A stretch of DNA of 64,000 nucleotides, taken from the NCBI GenBank assembly GCA_016931175.1, contig JAFGFH010000026.1:1-64000 (forward strand). Direction: 5' to 3'. The notes under the pieces were generated by a model. It ran no database searches. It saw only the letters and a program-made list of their open reading frames with translations, and was not told the origin of the DNA. A program made the position numbers and the translations under genes. The DNA is from Nanobdellota archaeon. Lineage in GTDB: Archaea > Nanobdellota > Nanobdellia > Tiddalikarchaeales > Tiddalikarchaeaceae. Shown here in pieces: positions 25,455 through 34,482 of this stretch (position 1 is its first letter; the number at the start of each line of letters is the position of its first letter).

Positions 25455-27029
25455 TTAGGCTCTGTAAATTCTTTCCTTCTTCCTTCTCAGAATCTCTGAT
25501 GCTGGATTCTCTATCTCTTGTAACAGTATTGGGTCATCCAGTGCTGATTCAGGGTATACCATACTAGGTGTTACGTACTTATTATTAGCTTCCCTTAACT
25601 CTGTTAATAGAGAAGATGTTTGTTCCATACCCTTAGTTTCTTCAATCATCTCCTGACTTAATGGATTTATCTCATTCCTTTGACCCTTTACCTCAACACT
25701 TCCCTTAGGAAGCCTTATTTTGCTGACACTGCCTTGCTCATCCATATAATAAGTCATTGAAGTGCTAGCCTTCTCAGCAACATCTCTCAGCTTATTAACG
25801 CCGTAATAGGTTCCAGCAACTACTGCACCCACCGTTGCACCCGCAGCAAGTATTAAACCTGCTAATACGAGGGCGGGTATTGCACCTTCACCGTTAGCGC
25901 CATCAACACAACCTGCTGCAGCACTTCCTACTGCTTCAAAGAATCCCGCGATTCCCTCACCTATCATGGAGATTCCATCACTTATTGCATTTAAGGCGCT
26001 TACTGAGAAATCACCTATTACTTTACCTATCCCTTCAATACTCTTGTACAGGTTTACTCCAAGATTATACATTCCTTCAAAGACTACACTGCCGAACCTG
26101 TAACCATCTCCTAAGTACAAGTTGCCGCTTAACAAGTCAAGTCCGAAGGTTGTATGGTAACCTAATAATGAATCAAGCCCCGTATCTAATCCGGGTCCAA
26201 TAATAATTCCTCCATTTGGTCCAATACCAATATCAATAGACAAGACATTGTTATCAAGCAAAGCCTCCAAACAAGTTGAACCAAGTGAAGATTTCACCTT
26301 TTTATCCAAGGATTTTATGTCTTGTACGAACTCTTCCTTTCTCGCACCCTCCACCTTGCCAATGCCGTGCTTTAATACTTTTAAAAAGTCATTCTTTGCT
26401 TTAAACTCTGCACCAATTTTTTTGCCGTCATAGTATAATAATCCTAAATCCTTGCCGTCTTTAACGATGCTCATACAATAAACATCATTGGATGCGCGTG
26501 CAATCTCTGTAACACAATTCTTATACTTTGCGCTTATGGCATCAGCTAGTGTCTTAAGCTCTTCAGGCAATGGCAGACCTAACTGTTCATCCTTAACCGC
26601 GTCAGCAAGAACGGTCTTGCTTATAATATCCTCAATATGATCTTCTGCACCTGATTTGCCGAATATTTTTTCAAACTTCTTAGTTTGTTCATAAGAAGCA
26701 GTGATTATGACGTCATAGTAAGCATCTCTCTTATGATTCACGTTTTCTGTACTTATCTCACTCTCATATAACTTGTTGTCAATGCCTTTATTTACATCCT
26801 CTTTTATCAATAAGTGTGCAGTTTTAGTACTTCCTTTCCTGAACATCTTATAACAATTAGCAGGAGAGTACTTGCCTCTGCCAAGATTTACCTCATCCGG
26901 CAAAGATTCACACACTTGGTTCAGTGTGTACTTTTCCATAATGCTCCAGAAAGCAGACTCGAATCTTTGAGCCTCTTCCTTTGTTGCAAAACTCTTGGTT
27001 ATTGATTGTTTATCTTTCACTGACATCAT
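25455..27029 (-). CDS. Gly-rich protein with predicted membrane helix, unknown function
   Basis: 524 residues. About 240 N-terminal residues are soluble alpha-beta (SFATKEEAQRFESAFWSIME; a second related-looking part YYDVIITASYEQTKKFEKIF). Then follows a Gly/Leu-rich region, VLSIDIGIGPNGGIIIGPGL to FGLDLLSGNLYLGDGYRFGS, amphipathic Gly/Ala segments, and one strong helix ALVLAGLILAAGATVGAVVA near 390-412. The last 110 residues are polar. No secretion signal is visible. The layout recalls membrane-inserting proteins, but no family is recognised. Confidence 0.65.
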   Translation of the reverse strand: MMSVKDKQSITKSFATKEEAQRFESAFWSIMEKYTLNQVCESLPDEVNLGRGKYSPANCYKMFRKGSTKTAHLLIKEDVNKGIDNKLYESEISTENVNHKRDAYYDVIITASYEQTKKFEKIFGKSGAEDHIEDIISKTVLADAVKDEQLGLPLPEELKTLADAISAKYKNCVTEIARASNDVYCMSIVKDGKDLGLLYYDGKKIGAEFKAKNDFLKVLKHGIGKVEGARKEEFVQDIKSLDKKVKSSLGSTCLEALLDNNVLSIDIGIGPNGGIIIGPGLDTGLDSLLGYHTTFGLDLLSGNLYLGDGYRFGSVVFEGMYNLGVNLYKSIEGIGKVIGDFSVSALNAISDGISMIGEGIAGFFEAVGSAAAGCVDGANGEGAIPALVLAGLILAAGATVGAVVAGTYYGVNKLRDVAEKASTSMTYYMDEQGSVSKIRLPKGSVEVKGQRNEINPLSQEMIEETKGMEQTSSLLTELREANNKYVTPSMVYPESALDDPILLQEIENPASEILRRKKERIYRA

Positions 27030-27159
27030 ACCCTATCCTTAGAATATTATACTTATAAACCCTTATTCGAGAAAAACAGGGAAATAGGGGATTTATTTCC
27101 AGAAAACAGAACAAAAACAGTAAAATTTCCCATTGCCTAACAAGATTTATAAACTTGAT

Positions 27160-27177
27160 ACAACTAATAATGGTTGT
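27160..27177 (+). promoter_or_regulatory. Operator candidate ACAAC-N8-GTTGT, TrmB-type regulator
   Basis: ACAACTAATAATGGTTGT lies between the TATA box (TTTATAAA, 27146-27153) and the ATG at 27179, over the expected transcription start. A repressor bound here would block its own transcription. Near-identical sites occur at 23385 and 25364. Confidence 0.6.
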
Positions 27178-27178
27178 T

Positions 27179-27898
27179 ATGGAAGAATTGCTAAGGAAAC
27201 TGGGTTTAAATAAGTACGAGGCTGAATCCTATCTTGCATTATTAAATCTTGGTCCTAGCAGTGCTTTTAATATCAGCAAGAACGGTTCAGTTCCCTTCGG
27301 AAGAGTTTACGACAGTTTGAACAGTTTAGAGCAGAAAGGACTGGTCGAAGTAGTGCCAAGCAAGCCTAAAAAGTACAAAGCAGTGAGTCCTGAGACTGCG
27401 CTTAACGGCTTATTGGACGAGCAGCTGAATAATGTTAAGAAGATGCGCAGTGAAGTGGATACAGCTGTAAAGAGCTTTAAAAAGGCAGACAAGTCGGACA
27501 ATACTGTCAGCGTAAGCGAGGGCATGATTAACTTCGCGAAAGCAGTTACTGAACACTTACACTACAAGGGTGAGTACTGGGCAACAAGTGAAGGATTCAA
27601 GCTGGAAAAAAAGTACCCTGCTTTATGGAGGTACTTGGACGGCAACCCGAAGAAGAGGTATGTATTAGTTAACAAGGACAAAGTGGACAAGAAAAGAATA
27701 AAAGAGCTGCAGAGCTACGGAGTGAATGTTAAAAGCTATCCATTAGAGAACGTCAGATTTCTGGTAAGCGACGAGGAATTAGTAACAATATCACTCCAAG
27801 ACAAAGGCTTCACAAACATTCACATCAAGAGCAAAGCATTAGGAAAAGCGCTTACCAAGATGCTAAAAACAGTCTGGGAAAAATCTGAAAAAGTGTAA
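27179..27898 (+). CDS. TrmB-family transcriptional regulator
   Basis: About 239 residues from the ATG at 27179; the open frame extends 24 bases upstream but would run through the operator. The winged helix is MEELLRKLGLNKYEAESYLA, LLNLGPSSAFNISKNGSVPF, GRVYDSLNSLEQKGLVEVVP, and matches the TrmB DNA-binding domain, then a coiled coil and a phospholipase-D-like C-terminal domain lacking an obvious sugar-binding extension. TrmB proteins control sugar and other metabolic genes. A palindrome at its start and two copies at nearby promoters suggest it is autoregulated and governs a small local regulon. Confidence 0.85.
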   Translation: MEELLRKLGLNKYEAESYLALLNLGPSSAFNISKNGSVPFGRVYDSLNSLEQKGLVEVVPSKPKKYKAVSPETALNGLLDEQLNNVKKMRSEVDTAVKSFKKADKSDNTVSVSEGMINFAKAVTEHLHYKGEYWATSEGFKLEKKYPALWRYLDGNPKKRYVLVNKDKVDKKRIKELQSYGVNVKSYPLENVRFLVSDEELVTISLQDKGFTNIHIKSKALGKALTKMLKTVWEKSEKV

Positions 27899-27947
27899 CC
27901 CTCAAAAAGTGACAATAATTATTTAAAACTAATATTTTAGAGATATC

Positions 27948-28616
27948 ATGGATATGCTTGGCAGTAAATGTTTTAATATTCCAGTTTATAGTAAGAGTGT
28001 GACTGGCTTTAATACAACAAGAGTTAAGAGCAATGTAAATTTTAATAAAAAATCTTATGCAGGATGGGAGGATTCTATTGAAAATTCAGTTCTTCAAGAC
28101 ATGTGTTTTGAAGAAAGAGATACTGCTTATGATTTAAGCCAGAAATTATATGTTTTAATGGAAAAAGAAGGGGATAAAAGCTCAAAAATATATGAAACTC
28201 TTAACATGGTTCATTACTTCTTGTTTAAAAAACCAATAAGCGTAATGCCTGAATTAGAACTTAATTCTTTTAATTCATCACTTTCACAATCTTTCAATCT
28301 TACTGGAACAGTTCTAAGATTAGATAATTACGAGCCGGCGATAGTGCTTGAGGAATTATTACATTACTCTTTACTGCATGAGTTCTTAACTCAAAGAACA
28401 GTCTCTCCTGAAGAGTTTGCAATATTCACATCAAGAACTGCTTCTTTCCCTCAACATTGGATAATAAGCTCAATAGTTAATATGATAATTCCTGAAAGGT
28501 ATGAGCAATTTCTTTCATGCAAAAAAGACAATGATTTCTTGGATTATATTGAAAAGAAACCTAACTTGTCTTTGAACCAGGTTAGAACCCTCGTAAATGA
28601 TTTAATCTCTTTTTAA
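27948..28616 (+). CDS. Hypothetical protein (222 aa)
   Basis: 222 residues, unrecognised. The middle contains VLEELLHYSLLHEFLTQRTV, in which Glu and His are spaced like a possible metal site (EExxH followed by HE), but it is not a canonical HExxH and no zincin family fits. The rest is helical. It lies 35 bases before the large papain-like protein on the same strand and may be co-transcribed, although that gene has its own TATA-like box. Confidence 0.6.
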   Translation: MDMLGSKCFNIPVYSKSVTGFNTTRVKSNVNFNKKSYAGWEDSIENSVLQDMCFEERDTAYDLSQKLYVLMEKEGDKSSKIYETLNMVHYFLFKKPISVMPELELNSFNSSLSQSFNLTGTVLRLDNYEPAIVLEELLHYSLLHEFLTQRTVSPEEFAIFTSRTASFPQHWIISSIVNMIIPERYEQFLSCKKDNDFLDYIEKKPNLSLNQVRTLVNDLISF

Positions 28617-28651
28617 CAAATTTTAAATATTCACATTAATTTAATCTTATT

Positions 28652-31600
28652 ATGTCCACGATGGCCTTAGATAAAGATGATTTTGAAGAATTTAAGAGAA
28701 TATTATTTTTTAAAAAATATGATGTTACAGTTAAAAATAAGACAGTTTGGGAGACAAGTGGTTATTGCGGCCTTGCAATATTAAGAGTAGTTATTAATAA
28801 CTATCTCAAAGATAAAGGTTTTGAATTCTCTAAACTAGTTAAGTATGTTAAAGAAAAATTCCCAGATGAACTAGCAGAATTAATAGACAGATTATACAGG
28901 GCAAGAAGACTTATTGAAGATCCAAGCGATAAGACTAAGGTTCTTGCAACCGATGAGACTAAGGTTCTCTTGCTCTTAGGCTGCGCACTTAGATTATACG
29001 ATGATGATATAGTTGTGAATTTGATACATAATGACGGTTGGATAACCAATGAATTCATAACATTAATATTATACTTGTTTGGTTTTGAAGTGCCAGGTGA
29101 TGAAGCGCATGAGTTTAAAGCCCCCAGTAAATTAGATGCTGTTATTAAGTTCTTAGCAACCATTAATCCCTCAGATGTTATTGTCTTAATCAATAAAGGA
29201 GGAGGCAATCATTGGGTCCTGCTTGAAAGAATAGAGAAAAAAGGTGACAAGAACTATTATGTTTATTACGACCCTGAAGGATACGAGAACTACGTTGAGT
29301 ATGATCCTCTTGACAATTTATACATTTATCACTTCAAAAAACCATTTAACATAGTTAATCAGGTGCTTCAAGAAAAGAAAGACTCAGAGATAAGAGATAA
29401 TTTAAGAAAATTATTCGCTACACAATTAACAGATAGTTATATTTCAAGTATTTTCATGGCACCACCAAGCAAATTACACCCTCCTGTTCCTGCTTCTCCT
29501 GATAAGATTGAGAATAAAAAAATAAATTTTACCCTTTTAGGAAGATTAGGAATCCCTGTTAATATAACCCAATTAAACGCGTCTAGTGCAGGCATTTATG
29601 GTATATTATTCCTACAACAAGACGAACAAGGCAATGTAATAAAGGCCTTATCAGTAAATATTGATAAAGGATTAAGCGAAAGAGGTTATGATACTCCCTT
29701 TGTTATTATTAATAATGTTAATCCTTCAAATAGTTATGAAAAAATATTCAAAGAACTAATCCCTGTAGCACCATCTTTGGTAGAAAAGCAACCAAATGGC
29801 AGTTATAGGGTTTGCATAATCTATGATACTGATAAAGAAGGTTTTGTAGATTATCATAAGATGTTAACCTCCCCAGAATCGAGATTCTTTGTTATTGAAA
29901 AAAAAGGCAACCTTGTGACAGTCAAGGATGATTCAAATTATAAAACCCACCATCTAGTGTTAAAGGGAAGTCTTTCTAAGGTTAACACATCTAAAATAAT
30001 TGATTACAGCAGCATTGAGTGTTCGGCTCCGTTATTGGATCTTAATGAGTATACATCTAATATTATGGCAACTTCATCAACAGTGGTAAATGTTAATCTT
30101 TTTTACAAATATAGTTTAGAGTCGCCTGATGTACTGCGTCCATCTTCTCAAGATTTTAAACCAAAGCAGAGTTTTTTAAACAATTTAGAAATACTGCTTA
30201 ACCGATTCAAATTGGCTTTAACAGTAGAAAAGGATAATGTCTTTGTAAAAGGATTCCTTAATGTGTTTAAGGCTGTTAATGAAAAAGTGGATTCCGAACC
30301 AGGTTTTTATGCAGACACTAATATTCCTAAACTATTAGAGGATATTCTTGCATTATTATACAAGTTTTTACACAATGAGTTGATAAATACTTATGACATT
30401 TATGCAAAACTGCGTGATACAATCAATAAATTCAATAAGTCTTACAAACCTGAGAAGAAAAAATGGGTTTATTTTGGAGAACGTAATGCTAAGAACAGGA
30501 AAAAAATATTTTTGGACAAGCTGAAAAATAAACTCTCATTACCTTATAAGCAATGGTTAGATTTGCATTATTTGAAAAAAGCAAAGGATGATGATGTTGA
30601 AAGGTTTATACAAGAGGATTACGCTGACAAGGTTCAGAATAGACTAAGAAAAGGTCTTGAACTTTTTCTGGAGTTCCAGAAATTATTTGGTGTGAATTCA
30701 AGCAAACAATTGTCTGCAAAGATAAGGCAGTTAGAAATCCAGCCTGATTATTATGAAACATTCTTTGCTTTCCTCCCGAAGGATGTTCTTTCCAAGCCCG
30801 GTTTCATGCCAGGTTTCAAAGAAGAAAATATAAACAAAATAATTGATGATCTAATGATTATGAATGAATTATTTGAAAGATTGGGAGAGGAGTTAGATTA
30901 TCAGGATATTAAAAAAGATGTTAAAAAGAATCAAGAAGAGCTTGACGAAATCAGGAATAATTTCAATAATGAAGCAGATGATGATATTTCTTTAAAAGAG
31001 TATGATATTTATGTACCTACTGAAGCTGACAAACAGGACAAGTTAATTACAGGTATGCAGGAAAAGAATGCAGAAATTGTTAAAAATCAATTGGTTGAAA
31101 TAAGGCAGGACCTTAAAAGCAAAGGTGTGAACCCAGAGAAAGAGCCTGAGAAAATAGAATACGAATATTATTATGACGATTGGTATGATGATGGTGGAGG
31201 AGATTGGGATGAGGTTATTCCAGATTATGATTTCCTAGATGCTATAAAAAGTATAATGGATTTCTTAAAGATCTCTGATGGATTTAATGTTAAAGAAGCA
31301 TATAAGAAAGGTCCTGATTATTATATTGATAAGTTTAAAAGAATATTTGAAAAAGGAGATTTCAGAGATAAGAGTTTGCTTATAGAATTCCTGGTTTTAG
31401 TATTATGCTTTGCTGAAGAATTATTACTTAGCATAAAAGAGAAGGCTAAAAATAAACCAATTAGGCTGAAAAAAGGAGGAGTTTTGATTATTAATAAATC
31501 AAACAAATCAGAATCTCATGGCAGTTCAAAATATTACTCAAAAGAAGATTTAGATAATGTAAAAAAAGTTATAGACCTTTTCTTAAGAAAGATAAGAGGG

Positions 31601-31858
31601 GATGAAATTACTGTTAAAGAATTATTTGAACAGATTAAGAATTTATATCTTGGATTTAATGTATTTGATTTGCCTTATGATGATAAGTATGAATGGTTTA
31701 TTAGGTGGGTTATTTACAGGATTTGGTTGCTGGTGAATTATAAGGAATTGCCTCTCTTTATTAATTCAAAAGATGTAAGTAGAGATTTATTAGAAGAAAA
31801 AATTAAGTTTGCTGAAGATGAAGCAATTGGTGCAGTAAATAGCTTAATAAAGCAATGA
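28652..31858 (+). CDS. Giant protein with papain-like cysteine-peptidase N-terminus
   Basis: 1068 residues. The first ~230 carry a plausible papain-fold triad: Cys39 in WETSGYCGLAILRVVINNYL, His187 in GGGNHWVLLERIEKKG, Asp207 in YYVYYDPEGY, as in C39- and transglutaminase-like proteins. Then a beta-rich part (to about 490), a long helical/coiled-coil part (500-830), a Tyr/Asp-rich stretch near 835-855 (YEYYYDDWYDDGGGDW), and a C-terminal helical domain of about 200 residues that recurs in the protein at 34483. No signal peptide. Candidates are a self-processing or polymer-cleaving protein; substrate unknown. Confidence 0.75.
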   Translation: MSTMALDKDDFEEFKRILFFKKYDVTVKNKTVWETSGYCGLAILRVVINNYLKDKGFEFSKLVKYVKEKFPDELAELIDRLYRARRLIEDPSDKTKVLATDETKVLLLLGCALRLYDDDIVVNLIHNDGWITNEFITLILYLFGFEVPGDEAHEFKAPSKLDAVIKFLATINPSDVIVLINKGGGNHWVLLERIEKKGDKNYYVYYDPEGYENYVEYDPLDNLYIYHFKKPFNIVNQVLQEKKDSEIRDNLRKLFATQLTDSYISSIFMAPPSKLHPPVPASPDKIENKKINFTLLGRLGIPVNITQLNASSAGIYGILFLQQDEQGNVIKALSVNIDKGLSERGYDTPFVIINNVNPSNSYEKIFKELIPVAPSLVEKQPNGSYRVCIIYDTDKEGFVDYHKMLTSPESRFFVIEKKGNLVTVKDDSNYKTHHLVLKGSLSKVNTSKIIDYSSIECSAPLLDLNEYTSNIMATSSTVVNVNLFYKYSLESPDVLRPSSQDFKPKQSFLNNLEILLNRFKLALTVEKDNVFVKGFLNVFKAVNEKVDSEPGFYADTNIPKLLEDILALLYKFLHNELINTYDIYAKLRDTINKFNKSYKPEKKKWVYFGERNAKNRKKIFLDKLKNKLSLPYKQWLDLHYLKKAKDDDVERFIQEDYADKVQNRLRKGLELFLEFQKLFGVNSSKQLSAKIRQLEIQPDYYETFFAFLPKDVLSKPGFMPGFKEENINKIIDDLMIMNELFERLGEELDYQDIKKDVKKNQEELDEIRNNFNNEADDDISLKEYDIYVPTEADKQDKLITGMQEKNAEIVKNQLVEIRQDLKSKGVNPEKEPEKIEYEYYYDDWYDDGGGDWDEVIPDYDFLDAIKSIMDFLKISDGFNVKEAYKKGPDYYIDKFKRIFEKGDFRDKSLLIEFLVLVLCFAEELLLSIKEKAKNKPIRLKKGGVLIINKSNKSESHGSSKYYSKEDLDNVKKVIDLFLRKIRGDEITVKELFEQIKNLYLGFNVFDLPYDDKYEWFIRWVIYRIWLLVNYKELPLFINSKDVSRDLLEEKIKFAEDEAIGAVNSLIKQ

Positions 31859-31891
31859 TTAAATACTACAATCTTATTACTTTATTCTAAT

Positions 31892-33214
31892 ATGAAAACC
31901 AGTGAATTATTGAAGTATTACAACCAGGATGAGATTCTGGACGAGATACTCAGGGTTTGCAAGAACAGGGAGGTAGTGGCTAAGTTCGGGCAGGGCTTCT
32001 TCGGCGCCAGGCCAAGCACTATATTATACAAGAAGGACTTATTAGACTTAATTAGAAGGGGAGCGGTTAGTTTCCACATCAGTGTTGAACGATGGAGAAA
32101 CCCTTTAAGCCTTAACCAGACGAATACTAAGAAGGACATGGATGATTTAAGAACTGGATGGGATTTAGTGCTTGACATTGACACTAAAATCCTTGATTAC
32201 GCTAAAATCTGTGCCAAGTTACTAATTATGGCTTTAGAGTTCCATAACATAAAGAATTACTCCATCAAGTACAGCGGGGGCAGCGGTTTTCACATAGGAG
32301 TAGCTTACGAGTCCTTTCCTGACAACATTAACGGGGTTGAAACTAAGACTTTGTTTCCTGAAGCTGCGCAGTGGATAGCCTCTTATTTAAGCGAGATGAT
32401 TAAGGAGAAACTCGCAGAGAACATATTAATAATTAATTCCCTTGAGGCTATTAGTGAGAGAACAAGCAAACCAGCTGATGAATTATTAGAGGATGGCAAG
32501 TTTAACCCTTACTCTGTAATAGAGATTGACACTATAGCTATATCTCCCAGGCATTTAATTAGGATGCCTTACAGTGTTAATGAGAAAAGAGAAATAGTCA
32601 GAGTCTCATTGCCAATAACTAAAAAAGAATTAGAGGACTTCGACCCGGACACTGCAGTAATAGACAAGGCAGAGTTTAACCAACGCTTCCTGGATGGTTC
32701 AAAGAGCATGCCTAATGAGGCGAAAGAGTTATTCGTTCAAGCCTTTGACTGGCATAATAAGACTATTGAGAATATGGAGAGGTTGGAACAGCAGAAGAAG
32801 AAAACTAATTACAGCACAGGCACTTACACTAAGAGTTTTTACAAAATACCTGAAGAAGACTACCCTCCTTGCATTAAAATAATACTTAAAGGATTGGAAG
32901 ACGGCAAGAAGAGAGCTTTGTTTATATTAATTAATTACTTTAAGAGTGCTAATTACACTCCTGAAGAGATAGAAAATATAATAACTGAGTGGAATAAGAA
33001 GAACAAGGAACCATTAAGAGAGCAGTACATTAAGGCTCAATTGTCCTGGATTAACAAGAGGCAGGGGGAATACTTGCCTCCTAACTGCAACAGCCTCATG
33101 TACTATTCTGATTTAGGAATCTGCAAAAAGGACGAGATATGCGAAGAGATAAAAAACCCCTTGAATTACTCCTACAAGCACTACAAACGCACAAAGCATT
33201 CCAGGCAATCGTGA
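31892..33214 (+). CDS. Fused DNA primase (PriS catalytic domain plus PriL-type Fe-S domain)
   Basis: 440 residues, longer than PriS alone. Catalytic part: SFHISVERWRNPLSL, the metal-binding LVLDIDTK (DxD), NYSIKYSGGSGFHIGVAYES, and IEIDTIAISPRHLIRMPYSV. After a linker near 300 comes a region like the PriL C-terminal domain with four Cys, in YPPCIKIILKGLEDGKKRAL, YLPPNCNSLMYY and LGICKKDEICEE, able to hold a 4Fe-4S cluster. Such one-piece primases are known from Nanoarchaeota and other DPANN. It synthesises replication primers. It sits between the two paralogous large proteins. Confidence 0.85.
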   Translation: MKTSELLKYYNQDEILDEILRVCKNREVVAKFGQGFFGARPSTILYKKDLLDLIRRGAVSFHISVERWRNPLSLNQTNTKKDMDDLRTGWDLVLDIDTKILDYAKICAKLLIMALEFHNIKNYSIKYSGGSGFHIGVAYESFPDNINGVETKTLFPEAAQWIASYLSEMIKEKLAENILIINSLEAISERTSKPADELLEDGKFNPYSVIEIDTIAISPRHLIRMPYSVNEKREIVRVSLPITKKELEDFDPDTAVIDKAEFNQRFLDGSKSMPNEAKELFVQAFDWHNKTIENMERLEQQKKKTNYSTGTYTKSFYKIPEEDYPPCIKIILKGLEDGKKRALFILINYFKSANYTPEEIENIITEWNKKNKEPLREQYIKAQLSWINKRQGEYLPPNCNSLMYYSDLGICKKDEICEEIKNPLNYSYKHYKRTKHSRQS

Positions 33215-33253
33215 TAATATATTTAAATCCTTAAAGAATCACTTTTCTCAATT

Positions 33254-34378
33254 ATGGAAGACTTAGACTATGAATTACTTGACCCTTCTAATTTAAAGGC
33301 TACTTTAGAGCAGCAGGGCAGGGCAGTTAAGCAAGCATTGGAAGAGAATGATGCAGTATTAAAGCAGACTGCTGTAAAGGTTAACCAGTTTGACAAGATA
33401 ATACTCAGCGGGTGCGGTGACAAGCACGTGGTTCCAATGATAACCCAGTACTTAACAGATGCTTTCAGCAAGAAACTAGTAAGGGTTATTCACTCAAGAT
33501 TGTTAGCAAATTATACTCCTGAATGGGTTGATGCCAAGACACTAGTAATCTTTCTCACAGCTAGCGGTACAACCAAGGACGTTATTGACGCGATTAACGA
33601 GGTTAAGAAGAAGAAGGCAGAGATTATAATACTAACACAGTTAAGTGATAATAAAAAGAAGGACTCAATCTATTCTGCTATTAAAGATTATCAAAATTCG
33701 CAAGTGATTATTCCACTAAAAGAGGGAGTTATTACTTGGCCTGCAACTACTACTTTCCACACCTTCCTCGCAGTACTAAACATGCTTTTCATTTACGTTT
33801 TAATGGAGAATAACACGCCTGTTGACGCGTTATTGAACCTTCAATACGTTGAAATACCTGATTATATTGACAAATTATGCAAGGATAAGAGTTTAATGGA
33901 GTGGTGCGCTGCAACTGCGAAGAAATTATTAGAGATGAAAGTATTAGGCTTCTACTTCCTCGGTGACGGGCCAAGATACGCTGCTGTAAGGAAAGGTGCA
34001 CTGGTTCACTTCGTTGAATCCTGCAAAGAGGACAGTTTCCCTATTGAAAACGAGGAGTTCATACACTTAGTTATTGAATCCCTCGCTGAAGAGCACGTTG
34101 AAGAGAACGTGTTAATAATAATGAAGCCGAGAGAGTCGTATATTACAATGCAGGCTTACAACCAGTACGAGTTAATCAAGTCATTGTGGAGGGAGAGAGC
34201 AGGCAAGGACAGAGTAATCACAGTAGACCCTTTCGAGTTCGTAGAACCCACAGGAGTAGGCAAGAAGAACGACATCCTCCTAACACCATTATACGTGATA
34301 GTACTGGAATGGCTCGCGTACTACTACGCGTTATACAAGAAAATAGACCCTGCAAAGATGCAATACATGAAAAAATAA
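33254..34378 (+). CDS. SIS-domain protein (GlmS isomerase-like)
   Basis: 374 residues with two sugar isomerase (SIS) domains. The first shows FDKIILSGCGDKHVVPMITQ, WVDAKTLVIFLTASGTTKDV (phosphate-binding S-G-T-T) and AEIIILTQLSDN. The second shows VLGFYFLGDGPRYAAVRKGA and a closing LEWLAYYYALYKKIDPAKM. It matches the isomerase half of glucosamine-6-phosphate synthase without the glutaminase half, so it is a phosphosugar isomerase or deaminase of that group; the exact substrate is unclear. Own TATA-like ATATTTAAAT about 30 bases upstream. Confidence 0.8.
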   Translation: MEDLDYELLDPSNLKATLEQQGRAVKQALEENDAVLKQTAVKVNQFDKIILSGCGDKHVVPMITQYLTDAFSKKLVRVIHSRLLANYTPEWVDAKTLVIFLTASGTTKDVIDAINEVKKKKAEIIILTQLSDNKKKDSIYSAIKDYQNSQVIIPLKEGVITWPATTTFHTFLAVLNMLFIYVLMENNTPVDALLNLQYVEIPDYIDKLCKDKSLMEWCAATAKKLLEMKVLGFYFLGDGPRYAAVRKGALVHFVESCKEDSFPIENEEFIHLVIESLAEEHVEENVLIIMKPRESYITMQAYNQYELIKSLWRERAGKDRVITVDPFEFVEPTGVGKKNDILLTPLYVIVLEWLAYYYALYKKIDPAKMQYMKK

Positions 34379-34482
34379 AAGAATCTTAGAAACTTTAAAA
34401 ACAAGCAAATTATAAAATATTACTATGAAGATCGGGTTTAATAAACCATCTGCGTATCCTATACTCTTACATGGTGATTTAA

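Noticed and set aside
27948-28616. Metalloprotease reading of LLHYSLLHEF
   Set aside because: There is no HExxH; Glu/His spacing alone is not enough.
28900-28980. Direct repeat of GATAAGACTAAGGTTCTTGC-like units (KTKVLATDETKVL) as a genomic repeat
   Set aside because: It is a two-copy in-frame duplication of a few codons inside the large protein, not a mobile or CRISPR repeat.
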